45,762 nt of DNA from Dolichospermum sp. UHCC 0259 (GTDB taxonomy: Bacteria > Cyanobacteriota > Cyanobacteriia > Cyanobacteriales > Nostocaceae), in contig NZ_VIKX01000037.1 of assembly GCF_009711935.1 (NCBI RefSeq), positions 1 through 45,762 of the forward strand, written 5' to 3'. The position numbers and the translations under genes are program-made. Numbering within the stretch: the first letter of the stretch is position 1; the number at the start of each line of letters is the position of its first letter. Under the pieces are notes generated by a model. The model ran no database searches and had not been told where the DNA came from. It saw only the letters and a list, made by a program, of their open reading frames with translations. Below, piece by piece: positions 1-8,655 of the stretch.

Positions 1-480
1 CCTACTTCTACCTACCCTATAAACTCTCGAAAGTGGGGGGAGAGTGAAAAACTACAATCTGATAGCTGGCGTAAGGCGAAATACTGGGGGAATTTAAATC
101 TTGATAGACCATTTGACCGATGGGTTTTCGGTAATAAACAAACCGGAGCCTATCTGTTGAAATTTTCCTGGTTCAAGATTGAAAGGCACATTCTTGTTAG
201 GGGTAAATCATCACCCGATGACCCAAAATTAAGGGACTACTGGATTAAACGGCAGGCAGCTAAAACTAAATCCGAACTAATCAAAAGTAGGCAGAAGATA
301 GCCCAAAGGCAACAATATGTCTGTCCTATATGTGGGGAATCTCTATTAAACGATGAGGAGTTACATCTTCATCATAAAAAGCCAAAATCGCAGGGTGGTG
401 GTGACAATTACGGCAACCTACAACTCGTACATCTGTACTGTCATCAGCAAATACATTCTGGAACAATCCATAGTTTATGA
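1..480 (+). CDS. Group II intron-encoded reverse transcriptase/maturase, C-terminal part (5' truncated by window edge)
   Basis: The frame is open from base 1, so the protein begins outside the window; the in-frame TTG at 157 is not its start. The visible 159 residues are the maturase (domain X) tail and HNH endonuclease domain of a group II intron protein. The segment WRKAKYWGNLN, the later IERHILVRGKSSPDDPKL and the HNH block (CPIC, then LHLHHKKP, then LVHLYCHQQIHS) match this family closely. Such proteins help the intron RNA fold and splice, and make the DNA cuts and cDNA needed for retrohoming. The intron RNA domains V and VI follow the stop codon directly, as expected, so the element may be complete at its 3' end. 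Confidence 0.93.
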   Translation, partial: PTSTYPINSRKWGESEKLQSDSWRKAKYWGNLNLDRPFDRWVFGNKQTGAYLLKFSWFKIERHILVRGKSSPDDPKLRDYWIKRQAAKTKSELIKSRQKIAQRQQYVCPICGESLLNDEELHLHHKKPKSQGGGDNYGNLQLVHLYCHQQIHSGTIHSL

Positions 481-562
481 CTTGCTTGAGCCGGATGCGT
501 TGTAAGGCGCAAGTCCGGTTCTGAGGGGGCGGGATTATAGCGATATAGTCCTGCTACCCGAC
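481..562 (+). ncRNA. Group II intron RNA, 3' end (domains V and VI)
   Basis: Directly after the maturase stop, bases 488-521 form the 34-nt domain V hairpin: a GAGCCGGATGCG arm, a TGTAA loop region and a matching CGC...CCGGTTC arm. This is the catalytic heart of group II introns. Domain VI follows at about 526-559, with GGGCGGGA pairing to TCCTGCTACCC. The run ending CTACCCGAC puts the 3' splice site near 560-562. The exact junction is inferred from typical intron ends. The downstream exon starts in non-coding or unrecognised sequence, so the intron may sit between genes. Confidence 0.85.
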
Positions 563-772
563 CACAGTCTAGCCATATACCCCATCATTTTCTCAACCAA
601 ACCAGCCATAACAGTAATAGCGGTAAGGTTTTCGCTGTTGTCTGGTTGGTTGTCCAGTATGTCAATTTGGGGTAAGCAATAAATAGCCTTTTGGAACTTG
701 TCTTGTGAGGACAAAGTATGCTGAGATTAGGTAATCTCTGCATTATGCTGGAAAAACTTTGCTGAAGTAACT
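563..772. other. Intergenic stretch after the intron, with hairpins
   Basis: No gene recognised. There is an imperfect hairpin pairing ACCAAACCAG (about 598-607) with CTGGTTGGT (about 643-651), and a small perfect stem GAGATT/AATCTC at 723-738 with the loop AGGT. The latter lies about 35 bases before the next start codon and could affect its translation, but nothing else supports a regulatory role. Confidence 0.35.
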
Positions 773-1075
773 ATGATTACAGGAAAATTAGAAGTAACAA
801 TCAAAATTAGTGAGTTGCCAGAAGCTAAAACGATAGAAAACGGCTGGCAACAGTTCGAGGTTGATTGCGATGGTCGGATTATTAGCGTCACAGTCAAACC
901 GAAAGTTTGGAAGAAACTGACTGATGCCCAAGCCAACTATCCTCAATGGGTGGGAGCGATTGCTGGCAAGTTGGGAGAAGCCACCGATAACGGATTTGTG
1001 CTATTAGAGCCTAATATCCAGACTTTTGAGAAAAAACCAAAAACACCAGCCGCAGATGCGGCTACTGCTACTTGA
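773..1075 (+). CDS. Conserved-looking hypothetical protein, 100 aa
   Basis: Product not recognised. It is a small, soluble, probably beta-rich protein: alternating hydrophobic residues in ITGKLEVTIKISELP, then FEVDCDGRIISVTVKPKVW, and a flexible Lys/Pro/Ala tail (about residues 83-100). No membrane segment or signal peptide is visible. The start codon has no strong ribosome binding site, so it may lie elsewhere in frame. Codon use and an ordered N-terminal two-thirds suggest a real gene. It lies between the intron and the replication gene and may belong to the plasmid backbone. Confidence 0.6.
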   Translation: MITGKLEVTIKISELPEAKTIENGWQQFEVDCDGRIISVTVKPKVWKKLTDAQANYPQWVGAIAGKLGEATDNGFVLLEPNIQTFEKKPKTPAADAATAT

Positions 1076-1869
1076 ACAACAGTTATACTACAGGTGGATA
1101 ATCACAGCTTGTATAAACAGATGTAGCCAAATTAAAGTTAAAAATCAAACTAATGTTAGGTTGCATCGGTGCAAAAGTTCTGTATGATCTGGCTAATACT
1201 TAAATGAAGCAAATAATGGAGGTGAAGATATAACAACCGCAAAAACGGCAAAAGGACAAAACGATACTAAATAGTACACGCTTTGTCCCATCATAGAATT
1301 GCCGATTTTAACTTTGCTCAATGTATCCGAGCGGGGTTAATTTCAAAGAAACCGAAGAAGTGGTCTTTAGTTTGGTCGCTATACCCACCAATTGGCTTTC
1401 TTGAGATTATTTCATGTTGCTTTCTATTATATAGATTGCTGCAACATTTCAACCCTTCCGACTGGAATATTTTAGAAAATAAATAATCTGACTGAAGATT
1501 TACCCACCTTTCATGACGTTTGAGACAGGGAACAAAGTGTAGAAAGTGGTGTGCAGTAAGAGTTTTATCAGTTTTGACGACCTCCTAACTCTTACTATTC
1601 ACGGGATCTGGAAAAAAGATAGGGTGGGGAGTGCAGGGCGACAAAGAGGAATTATTAAATGAATCTCTTTCTTGTCTCCCCCATCTCCCCAACAAGAACT
1701 GCCCAAACCCAGATTTTTAAACAACCTGTGTAAATCCTAAGATTATTTATTTCTCGCCAAAAAATAAACAAACCCAGAAAGAAGCAGCAGCAAATCTCAT
1801 AAATATGTAAGTGCAGCACGATTACCCCCTCTGATACTCCTAAAAACCAAGTATCAAGAGGAATCTACC
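1076..1869. other. About 800-bp leader region upstream of the replication gene
   Basis: No convincing gene. A 67-codon open frame at 1283-1486 begins with TTG, lacks a clear ribosome binding site and resembles nothing known; I leave it uncalled. A 10-bp perfect inverted repeat (AGTAAGAGTT at 1555-1564, AACTCTTACT at 1587-1596) could form a stem-loop and may act as a terminator or as a regulator of the replication gene. A cytosine-rich tract (TCTCCCCCATCTCCCC) lies near 1675-1690. The GTG start at 1870 is preceded by AGAGGA at a suitable spacing. Confidence 0.4.
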
Positions 1870-4800
1870 GTGAACAACGACAACAGCCAAAGCCAAACAT
1901 CTTCTACCTCCAAAATTTCTCCAGCGAGTAACAGCCAGTCTCTTACTCCACAACATCTAGAGCAGCAAGCAAATAGCCAAACATCAGCTTCTCAAAATAA
2001 TCCAGAACAGCAAGCAAGTAACCAATTTCCTGTTCAACCCCCCAACAACCTCACAGAAGCCGAATACCACGAACTAGCAGTTAGCAGCGCCATCCATCCA
2101 GAACTGATAGAGCGTAACTTCATCCACATTGCCGGCGATACAGTTCTCAACTACCTGTTCATCTCCAACGCCATCCCCCGCTTAAATACAGGCAGAGTCA
2201 CCAGTACCTTCCTCAAGCTGTACCAATACGCCATAATAGGGGGAATGTGGATTTCGGGACTTGACCCCTTTAACAACTGGCAACCAATGGAGTGGGGACG
2301 ATTCAAACCCACCCAAGGGCGTATTGACAAAAATGGCAAAATAGTTAAATACGAATCACCACCAAAAACACCCAACCGCGTTACCTACTTTGATGTTCCC
2401 GACTGCATTTGGGATAAAGTTGCAAAACGTTACAATATCAAACGAGATTATTCTCCCCCAGCACAGCATTTACAAGACCAATTAAATCCCCTCTCGTTTT
2501 GGGAAACTCCCGTCTTGTTTTGGGCATTGGTACTGTTGCTATGGTGCAATAACAAACAACAAACAGAAATAGCAGAAACTCCATTCTCATTGTGGAAATG
2601 GTTAGTAATGCTATTAAGCAATAACAAACAACAAACAGAAATAGTCGAAACTCCCCTTTCATTTTGGGAGTGGGTAGTTATGCACCCAGAAATCCCGATT
2701 ATTCTGTGTGAAGGCGAGAAAAAAGCAGCTAGTTTATTAAGTCAGGGATTTGTAGCGATCGCACTCCCAGGCATTTGGAGCGGACGCATTGGCAAAAAAG
2801 ACTTTGACGAACGCTTACACCCCGATATCATGCCCCTTGCCCAACCAGGGCGTAAATTCATTATTCTCTTCGACTACGAAACCAAATCCAAAACCCGTTG
2901 GTCAATATTCCAAGCCACCTTGCGTACAGGCAAAACCATTGAAGCTGTAGGTTGTACCTGTGAAGTCGCACTGCTACCAGGTCCGGAAAAAGGCGTAGAT
3001 GATTTTATTGTCGAACGCAGTAAATTAATCGAAAGTGGACAAACAGTTAAATACAGTCAATTCATTGAGCAGAATCGAACTAATACCCCCAATCAAGCAA
3101 TTAATCAGACTTTACTGATTGAAGGCAATCAATTAAACAACGATGGTCAAATCATAGAGTATCATCATGTACTTAATCATTTTTCACCAGTTGAAAACAA
3201 TCAGAAAAACGATAACTATCAAGCTATAGAGTGTCATCAAACAGCTAATCAAAACTCACTAGTTGACAACAATAAACTTACCAACGATGGTCAATTTACA
3301 GAACAGCATGAAGTAATTAATCAAAATTCATCAGTTCAAATTACTCAAATAAACGCCTTACTGACCATCATAATTGATGACGCAGTTAGCTTAAAACAAT
3401 ACCAACGCTCATTCCATACTAGGCATCGGGGACTAAGCAGTAAATACAAACCAGATATTCGTGTCAACGTCAAATACCTGTCATCATCTGAAAAACTTCC
3501 CAAATCCGGGCTGGTAGTATTGTCCAGCGACATGGGGACAAACAAAACCGGACGCATGGCTCAATGGCGGGAAGCAAATCCTGATGTCAAATTCCTCAAC
3601 ACCGGACATCGGGTTAACCTGCTAAAAAACTTAGCAACCCGTCTCAAAACAGATATGTACTCCGATTTAAGTTATGCAGGTTTAGCCAAAGCACAAGCTC
3701 TCAGCATCACCATTGACAGCTTACACAAGCTTAACACCCAGATGCTTAACTACGGCTGTGTGTTTATTGATGAAGCTTGCCAATACTTAACTCACCTATT
3801 GCACAGTAAAACCTGTAAAGAATATCGAGCGCAAATACTGGAAGTGTTGGAATATATCGTTTATAACGCCCCGCTAGTAATCATCGCTGATGCCCACATG
3901 GACGACATCACAGTAGAGTTCTTCCGCGCCATGCGTCCACCAGAGGAAAAACCCTTTATTCTCAAAAACGATTGGCGAAACGGCGATCGCTTAATCTATT
4001 GGTATGAAGGCAATAACTCCTCAGCCATAGTTGCCCAGATTTCCGCCGCGCTGATGAACAAACAGAAAATCATGGTAGCTTCTGACTCCAAGCGGTTTAT
4101 TAAGAAATTAGAACAATCCCTCACCATGAAGGTACGGGTGGAAGAGGCAGGGAGCAGGGAGCAGGGAGCAGGGGAGCAGGGGAGCAGGGGAGCAGAGGGA
4201 CTGGATACCTTTACGGTAGTTAAAGATGGCGCAACTCAAACTTTGTCACAGGTAAATTCAGCATTATCTGCAACAGATAAAAATGAAAATTCTCAAATAT
4301 TACAGGTAAATTCCACATCATCAAATCATTCCCCCACACCCGATACCCAACACCATTCAGACTTAGAAGTGAACGCTCAGTCAAACACTAACGCTCACAA
4401 AAGCACCACATCCAGACTGAGATTATGGTCTATTCACTCAGACAACTCAGGTAGCGAAGAAAACGTAGCCTTCATCAAAGATATTACCAACGCCGTCAAA
4501 GATGTTGATGCCCTGTTAACCTCCCCCAGTCTCGGTACAGGAGTAGACATCAACGAATATCATTTTGACGTAGTATATGGCATCTTTCACGCCAAATCCC
4601 AAACTGCTACCGAATGCGCCCAACAACTGTACCGCTATCGTCCCCACGTCCCCATTCATGTATGGGTTGCCCCCCGTCCTCCCTTTGGTTATCAGGAAAC
4701 CAACGCCCAGAAAATCAAAGAGCGAATCCTGCAAACCAACGAAGTTACGGCTTTCCTTATCCGCATTGACAGAGAAACTGGACGCAGAGGCGTAGAAAAA

Positions 4801-6141
4801 GATTGGGCATTAGATACTTATTGTCAAATTCTCGCTGCCCGTAACCGCTCTATCAACAATCTGCGGACTGATTTACATGACCTATTAACGGAAATGGGGA
4901 ATAAAATCATCTCCATGGGTGGTGATGAAGATACATTTGCCCTAGACCAGATGAAAACAGCGGCTGCGGCTTTAGATACGGCTTATTATTCAGCAATAAC
5001 TAAAGCCAAAAATATCTCCCCGACTGAATATCGTCAGCGTCAAAATAAAGATTACCTTAAACCAGAAGAAGTTTTTGAATGTGAGAAATTCCGCCTTCAA
5101 GATACTTATGGTATAGAAGTTACAGAATCACTAGTAGAAAAAGATGCTGGTGGTAAATTAAGCCGAGCCATTTCCGCATTTGAGGCCATCCTCAAAGAAC
5201 CAGATGGGGCAATTTTTGACACTAATAGCAATAGACAATACCCAGCCCCACCAACAATTGTGGCAGAAAAAGACCGTCAGGAGCGAGAACATCTGCCTTT
5301 ATGTATGGACTGGGGTAATTATTCAGCTAAATGGTTAGCACGGTTTAATTTGGGACTGCATCACATTTTAAAACGGTTAGTAGCCGGAGAGGAAGTTACT
5401 GCTCGTGATCCTGATTTATTGAGAATGGTAGCACTTGCTAAAGAATACGGGGTGCATATAAAAACGATTTTGGGCTTTACAGTTCCAGATAAATGTCAAC
5501 CCATCTGGTTGTTGGGGACTTTATTGGACCAATTGGGATTAAAGCTGGATGACCGCAAGGAGGGTCCACGTGGGAAACAGGTAAAACTTTTCTTCCTTTC
5601 TCAGGTGGAATTGGATTTTGCCCTCCAGGTAATTGCTCACCGCGAGCATAAGCGGAACATGAAGCAGGAAAGGGCGCAGCAAGCTCAGGAATCACAACGG
5701 CGTTATCAGGCTGGAATGCAGTCTAGATATGGGGTTGCGCCTCCACCTGACCCCGTATCCACTCCCCCCCCTAATGGTATAGGGAATCCTCTAGGGGAGG
5801 GGGTGAATACTACGGTAGATCTAGTCGATTTTGCAGCTTGTTCTAGAGATGGTAATGACCCTTCTTTAGTTAATGGTGCTGATGGAGTTGATTTTAGGCA
5901 GTTTCAACCCGATGATGGCGATAACACTTCCTTGGTTAATTGTGTTGAGTTACTCAGAGCGAGTTTTAAAAAGGGGGTAGAGGCGATCAAGTCGGTTCTT
6001 CGTTCCTGGAGTGAAGATAGAAGATGGGGTACTGTGTTGTTGCTGGAGGACATTGCTGCTCAAGAATTGCGCTCGCTGGAGGAATTAATGCCACAGTTTT
6101 ATGATTGGTTAAGCGAGTCGGTTTTACCAATGAATTGTTAA
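1870..6141 (+). CDS. Plasmid replication protein, CyRepA1-like (Toprim-like plus helicase-like), 1,423 aa
   Basis: Probably starts replication of this plasmid. A Toprim-like/DUF3854 block contains LCEGEKKAA (about residues 279-287) and LFDYETK (about 333-339), supplying acidic residues E281, D335 and E337. A helicase-like part follows, with a P-loop variant SDMGTNKTG (553-561), a DEAC Walker B at 634-637 and a late motif SLGTGVDI near 885. This order is that of the large cyanobacterial CyRepA1 plasmid replication proteins. The GTG start is supported by AGAGGA just upstream. It is unusually long because of low-complexity inserts: 24-residue tandem repeats near 226-273 and 385-492, and a Ser/Gln-rich stretch encoded by a heptamer repeat near 760-770. 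The glutamine/serine-rich N-terminus (1-60) looks disordered. A repeat array resembling an origin follows downstream. Confidence 0.85.
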   Translation: MNNDNSQSQTSSTSKISPASNSQSLTPQHLEQQANSQTSASQNNPEQQASNQFPVQPPNNLTEAEYHELAVSSAIHPELIERNFIHIAGDTVLNYLFISNAIPRLNTGRVTSTFLKLYQYAIIGGMWISGLDPFNNWQPMEWGRFKPTQGRIDKNGKIVKYESPPKTPNRVTYFDVPDCIWDKVAKRYNIKRDYSPPAQHLQDQLNPLSFWETPVLFWALVLLLWCNNKQQTEIAETPFSLWKWLVMLLSNNKQQTEIVETPLSFWEWVVMHPEIPIILCEGEKKAASLLSQGFVAIALPGIWSGRIGKKDFDERLHPDIMPLAQPGRKFIILFDYETKSKTRWSIFQATLRTGKTIEAVGCTCEVALLPGPEKGVDDFIVERSKLIESGQTVKYSQFIEQNRTNTPNQAINQTLLIEGNQLNNDGQIIEYHHVLNHFSPVENNQKNDNYQAIECHQTANQNSLVDNNKLTNDGQFTEQHEVINQNSSVQITQINALLTIIIDDAVSLKQYQRSFHTRHRGLSSKYKPDIRVNVKYLSSSEKLPKSGLVVLSSDMGTNKTGRMAQWREANPDVKFLNTGHRVNLLKNLATRLKTDMYSDLSYAGLAKAQALSITIDSLHKLNTQMLNYGCVFIDEACQYLTHLLHSKTCKEYRAQILEVLEYIVYNAPLVIIADAHMDDITVEFFRAMRPPEEKPFILKNDWRNGDRLIYWYEGNNSSAIVAQISAALMNKQKIMVASDSKRFIKKLEQSLTMKVRVEEAGSREQGAGEQGSRGAEGLDTFTVVKDGATQTLSQVNSALSATDKNENSQILQVNSTSSNHSPTPDTQHHSDLEVNAQSNTNAHKSTTSRLRLWSIHSDNSGSEENVAFIKDITNAVKDVDALLTSPSLGTGVDINEYHFDVVYGIFHAKSQTATECAQQLYRYRPHVPIHVWVAPRPPFGYQETNAQKIKERILQTNEVTAFLIRIDRETGRRGVEKDWALDTYCQILAARNRSINNLRTDLHDLLTEMGNKIISMGGDEDTFALDQMKTAAAALDTAYYSAITKAKNISPTEYRQRQNKDYLKPEEVFECEKFRLQDTYGIEVTESLVEKDAGGKLSRAISAFEAILKEPDGAIFDTNSNRQYPAPPTIVAEKDRQEREHLPLCMDWGNYSAKWLARFNLGLHHILKRLVAGEEVTARDPDLLRMVALAKEYGVHIKTILGFTVPDKCQPIWLLGTLLDQLGLKLDDRKEGPRGKQVKLFFLSQVELDFALQVIAHREHKRNMKQERAQQAQESQRRYQAGMQSRYGVAPPPDPVSTPPPNGIGNPLGEGVNTTVDLVDFAACSRDGNDPSLVNGADGVDFRQFQPDDGDNTSLVNCVELLRASFKKGVEAIKSVLRSWSEDRRWGTVLLLEDIAAQELRSLEELMPQFYDWLSESVLPMNC
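2546..2689 (+). repeat. In-frame 72-bp tandem duplication in the replication gene
   Basis: Two adjacent 72-bp units (2546-2617 and 2618-2689) share the 27 bases at their left ends exactly. They encode two 24-residue copies, NNKQQTEIAETPFSLWKWLV and NNKQQTEIVETPLSFWEWVV plus four residues each. A degenerate third copy (PLSFWETPVLFW) lies just before. The insert sits immediately ahead of the Toprim-like core. The frame is kept, so the protein is lengthened without being broken. Confidence 0.85.
3022..3345 (+). repeat. Array of 72-bp (24-residue) imperfect repeats in the replication gene
   Basis: Three units with an exact 72-bp period lie at 3130-3201, 3202-3273 and 3274-3345. A related unit at 3022-3093 precedes them, separated by 36 bp. 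At protein level each carries a pattern like NDGQxxExHxxxNxxSxVxxN. The linker joins the Toprim-like and helicase-like parts. It has the same 24-residue period as the shorter duplication at 2546-2689, though the sequences differ. Confidence 0.8.
4147..4195 (+). repeat. Short tandem repeats of GGAGCAG/GGGAGCAG type inside a coding region
   Basis: Six or seven copies of a 7-8 bp unit (GGGAGCA/GGGGAGCA) lie in a row within the replication gene and are translated as Gly-Ser-Arg-Glu-Gln residues. Such heptamer repeats are typical of filamentous cyanobacterial genomes. Here the array keeps the reading frame and opens a low-complexity insert of about 110 residues before the late helicase motifs. Confidence 0.8.
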
Positions 6142-6186
6142 CTTGATATTCTCCAGGAAGACAACTACGGAGATTCTTTGTTCAGT

Positions 6187-6208
6187 CATCTACATTAAAA
6201 CAGCAAAC
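6187..6208 (+). repeat. 22-bp direct repeat, left copy (flanks the iteron array)
   Basis: CATCTACATTAAAACAGCAA plus AC occurs here and again at 6826-6847 with one mismatch, in the same orientation, 639 bp apart. The pair brackets the 11-bp repeat array. It could be a replication-protein site, a remnant of a duplication, or a recombination scar. Confidence 0.6.
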
Positions 6209-6427
6209 TCAAGTAAAGCAATTGCGCGGAAGCGTAGTGCTGAAAGCAATCGCCGCAGATGATAAACCAACGATTCTCGGTTCAATTATCTACTGAGAAA
6301 CAGTAAACCCAAAACGCTGGGATTTTTTGCTGGTTTGGGTAATGTCTTCTTACCAGGGAGATGCACATTGCAACATAGCTTGCTACGCGCCAAACGTTCT
6401 TTTCGACTGCTCGAATCAACAATTCAA

Positions 6428-6640
6428 TTGGCGTTGATTTGGCATTCAATTGGCGTTGAGATGGCGTTGGATTGGCATTTTTTGACCATTATTTTGTCAA
6501 TAAGCTCTTTTATTGACAGGTTAAATATATACATAATGTACTTAATAATGTAATATTGGCGTAAGTATGGCGTAGTATTGGCATTGAAGTGGCGTTGAGT
6601 TGGCACTGATTTGGCATTCAATTGGCGTTGAAATGGCACA
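6428..6640 (+). repeat. Iteron array: 5 + 8 copies of an 11-bp repeat, candidate replication origin
   Basis: The core TTGGC(G/A)TT recurs with an exact 11-bp spacing. GGC trinucleotides start at 6430, 6441, 6452, 6463 and 6474, then at 6558, 6569, 6580, 6591, 6602, 6613, 6624 and 6635. The consensus is about ATTGGCRTTGA. The two blocks are separated by 84 bp of AT-rich DNA that holds a perfect 9-bp dyad. Helically phased iterons next to an AT-rich segment, just downstream of a replication gene, are the classic layout of an iteron-type plasmid origin. They could instead be a partition (centromere) site. Confidence 0.8.
6495..6518. promoter_or_regulatory. Perfect dyad in the AT-rich gap of the iteron array
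   Basis: TGTCAATAA (6495-6503) and TTATTGACA (6510-6518) are perfect inverted copies around the hexamer GCTCTT. The dyad lies between the two iteron blocks in AT-rich DNA, where an origin would open or a replication-protein dimer would bind to control its own synthesis. Function is inferred from position. Confidence 0.5.
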
Positions 6641-6825
6641 TTTTTTTGATGAAACTGTTTCATTAAAAATGTGAGTATGATTGATTCAACTTGAGATTTT
6701 TTTGTTGAACTTGTAAATGCTCGTGAGAAAAGTTGAAATTTTATGACGATGATTTTTACTGGTCAGATAATAACGTGATTAAAGAAATAAAATTATCTTC
6801 TTAGTAGTGCAGTGGTAGAAATAAG

Positions 6826-6847
6826 CATCTACATTAAAACAACAAAC
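6826..6847 (+). repeat. 22-bp direct repeat, right copy
   Basis: Matches the copy at 6187-6208 (CATCTACATTAAAACA, then A or G, then CAAAC) with one mismatch. It lies about 185 bp beyond the last iteron. Confidence 0.6.
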
Positions 6848-6854
6848 CATACTA

Positions 6855-6971
6855 ATGTACTTACTTGCAAAATTAGAAAAGCAATTTACAGAAACTACCA
6901 AATTAGATGGGATGATTCGGGAGAATATGCGCGGGTTGGGATATAATATAAATACTTGGGATATCATATAA
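6855..6971 (+). pseudogene. Possible C-terminal relic of a type I DNA methylase subunit (38 codons)
   Basis: A short frame reads MYLLAKLEKQFTETTKLDGM and then IRENMRGLGYNINTWDII before the stop. The pattern of an amphipathic helix followed by IRENxxGLGY resembles the C-terminal end of type I restriction-modification M subunits. No upstream part of such a gene is present. The resemblance is from memory and the segment is short, so this is weak. Confidence 0.25.
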
Positions 6972-7069
6972 ATATATGATGGGTTTTTCCTGAATTTACC
7001 CAACTCTTGAAATTGTGCAAGAGGTACTTGCACAAATATTAGAAAATTATTGACACTATTTTTATCACA

Positions 7070-8008
7070 ATGACGGAAATTACAGCTAACTATGATGAAA
7101 CCTGGAAAGAAGCAATAGGAGATTATTTTGATTCATTTCTCGCCTTCTTTTATCCAGAAATCTATCAACAAATAGATTGGACTAAAACCCCCATTTCTCT
7201 AGATAAAGAATTAGAACAGATTACTGCATCTGCCGACAGCAAAACCCGCCACGCTGATAAATTATTTCAAGTGTGGTTATTAGATAATCAAGAGGTTTGG
7301 ATATTAATTCATGTAGAAGTACAAAGTCAATATGATAAAGAATTTTCCCAAAGAATGTTTATCTACAACTATCGTTCTTTTGATTTATATCAAAAACCAG
7401 TGATTAGTTTAGCCATACTAGGAGATGGAACTAAAAGTTGGCGACCTAGTTCTTACCAGTATGGTTTAGGAAGTAGTCAATTAATCTTTAATTTTTCTAT
7501 CGTCAAGCTTCTAGATTATCAATGGGAGGAGTTAGAGCAAAGTAATAATATTTTTGCTATAGTGGTAATGGCACATTTAAAGACTAAAGCCACTAATAGC
7601 AATTTGTCAGCTAGGGAACAGTGGAAATGGAACTTAGCTAGATTACTTTATGAAAGAGGTTATAACCGTAAAGAAATTGTTGATTTGTATAAGGTCATTG
7701 ATTTAATGATGGCTTTATCTGAAGACTTGCAATTAAGTTTTGAAGAAAAATTAGCTAATTATCAAGAGGAACGAAAAATGCCATTATTAACTAACATTGA
7801 AAGACGGACTATAGAAAAAACTCGGAAACAAGATATTATCAAACTTGTACAAGTGCGGTTTGGTGATATTCCCGAAAATTTGATTGCCAGCATTAATCAA
7901 ATTGATAAGACATCTTTTTTAGAACAACTTCTAATATCAACAATTAGCATTAGTTCTTTAGAAGAATTTGCACAGCTTGTTAATTCTAATTTACCAGAAT
8001 CAGATTAA
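7070..8008 (+). CDS. Rpn-family recombination-promoting nuclease / PD-(D/E)XK transposase-like protein
   Basis: A 312-aa member of the Rpn (YhgA-like) group, very common in multiple copies in cyanobacteria. The nuclease domain spans about residues 10-200. The PD-(D/E)XK core is visible as D63 in RHADKLFQVWL and E83-V-Q85 in LIHVEVQSQYD. The C-terminal part (about 250-305, RFGDIPENLIASINQI) looks like the DUF4351-type tail found in cyanobacterial members. Rpn proteins are DNA endonucleases linked to RecA-independent recombination, and some act as phage-defence toxins. The gene stands alone, after AT-rich DNA with TTGACA at about 7051. Its base composition is lower in GC than the replication gene. 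Confidence 0.85.
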   Translation: MTEITANYDETWKEAIGDYFDSFLAFFYPEIYQQIDWTKTPISLDKELEQITASADSKTRHADKLFQVWLLDNQEVWILIHVEVQSQYDKEFSQRMFIYNYRSFDLYQKPVISLAILGDGTKSWRPSSYQYGLGSSQLIFNFSIVKLLDYQWEELEQSNNIFAIVVMAHLKTKATNSNLSAREQWKWNLARLLYERGYNRKEIVDLYKVIDLMMALSEDLQLSFEEKLANYQEERKMPLLTNIERRTIEKTRKQDIIKLVQVRFGDIPENLIASINQIDKTSFLEQLLISTISISSLEEFAQLVNSNLPESD

Positions 8009-8171
8009 TAGATGTAAGTTGGGTTAAGCAACAGCGTAACCCAACAAAAGTATTGTTCAGGTGGAGTTCTTTCATAGAAGATCAAAATAATTCGTAATTG
8101 ATAATAGTGCCTCCGCGTAGCAGTATTATGTTAGCGTAGGGTTTCCGCCTGAAATATTAGTAATTATTCAG

Positions 8172-8408
8172 TCATAAATAAACTTGCAGCCAAGATTGAT
8201 AGAGTCTAGCAAGTTCCTGAAGGAAATTGAGTTCTTCACCCTCAAGATTATTAAATAGCTTGTGATATTGCCAACCACGCTCATAGCGACTTAACATTTC
8301 TTCTGGAGTAAACCGATAAACATCTGCCGTCTGCCAACAGATGGACTCCAGAAACGGGAGCTTTTCTGGGATAATAACAGGATTAATTGTTGGTGTTGCG
8401 GTTGTCAT
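8172..8408 (-). CDS. Small conserved-looking hypothetical protein, 78 aa
   Basis: Function not known. The sequence (ICWQTADVYRFTPEEMLSRY, then a central ERGWQYHK and LNFLQELARLYQSWLQVYL) looks like a small helical soluble protein of a type I have the impression is widespread in cyanobacteria. It has no signal peptide or membrane segment. It stands alone on the minus strand between the Rpn nuclease and another hypothetical gene. Confidence 0.6.
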   Translation of the reverse strand: MTTATPTINPVIIPEKLPFLESICWQTADVYRFTPEEMLSRYERGWQYHKLFNNLEGEELNFLQELARLYQSWLQVYL

Positions 8409-8655
8409 ATATTTTCATCAACCAATGCAATACTCTCTTTAATTTTAGATTATGTTTATGTATTTTGAAATTTAATTTCATCCCAACGCTAAAACATTCC
8501 ATTGAGTCAACGAGTGATATCGCACTCAATATAGTTAGATAATGAGCCATCTATTAACACGTCTTCATCAAAGGCTGTTTAGTCTTTGAGTTTTCAACTC
8601 ATCTCATTAGCTAAACTTAGTTAAACGCATCAAACATCAAACAACGCATCAAACA
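8409..8655. other. Intergenic region, nothing recognised
   Basis: About 250 bp between two minus-strand small genes. The only feature is a short direct duplication, ACGCATCAAACATCAAAC/AACGCATCAAACATTAAAC, at about 8625-8661 next to the end of the downstream gene. Confidence 0.4.

Noticed and set aside
1283-1486. 67-codon frame upstream of the replication gene
   Set aside because: TTG start without a good ribosome binding site and no recognisable features; too uncertain to list as a gene.
6428-6640. CRISPR-like array
   Set aside because: The repeated unit is 11 bp with no unique spacers and there are no cas genes; the pattern is that of iterons.
6424-6663. Minus-strand open frame of 79 codons over the iteron array
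   Set aside because: Its apparent open frame is a by-product of the 11-bp repeats (33 bp equals 11 codons); no start signal or protein-like character.
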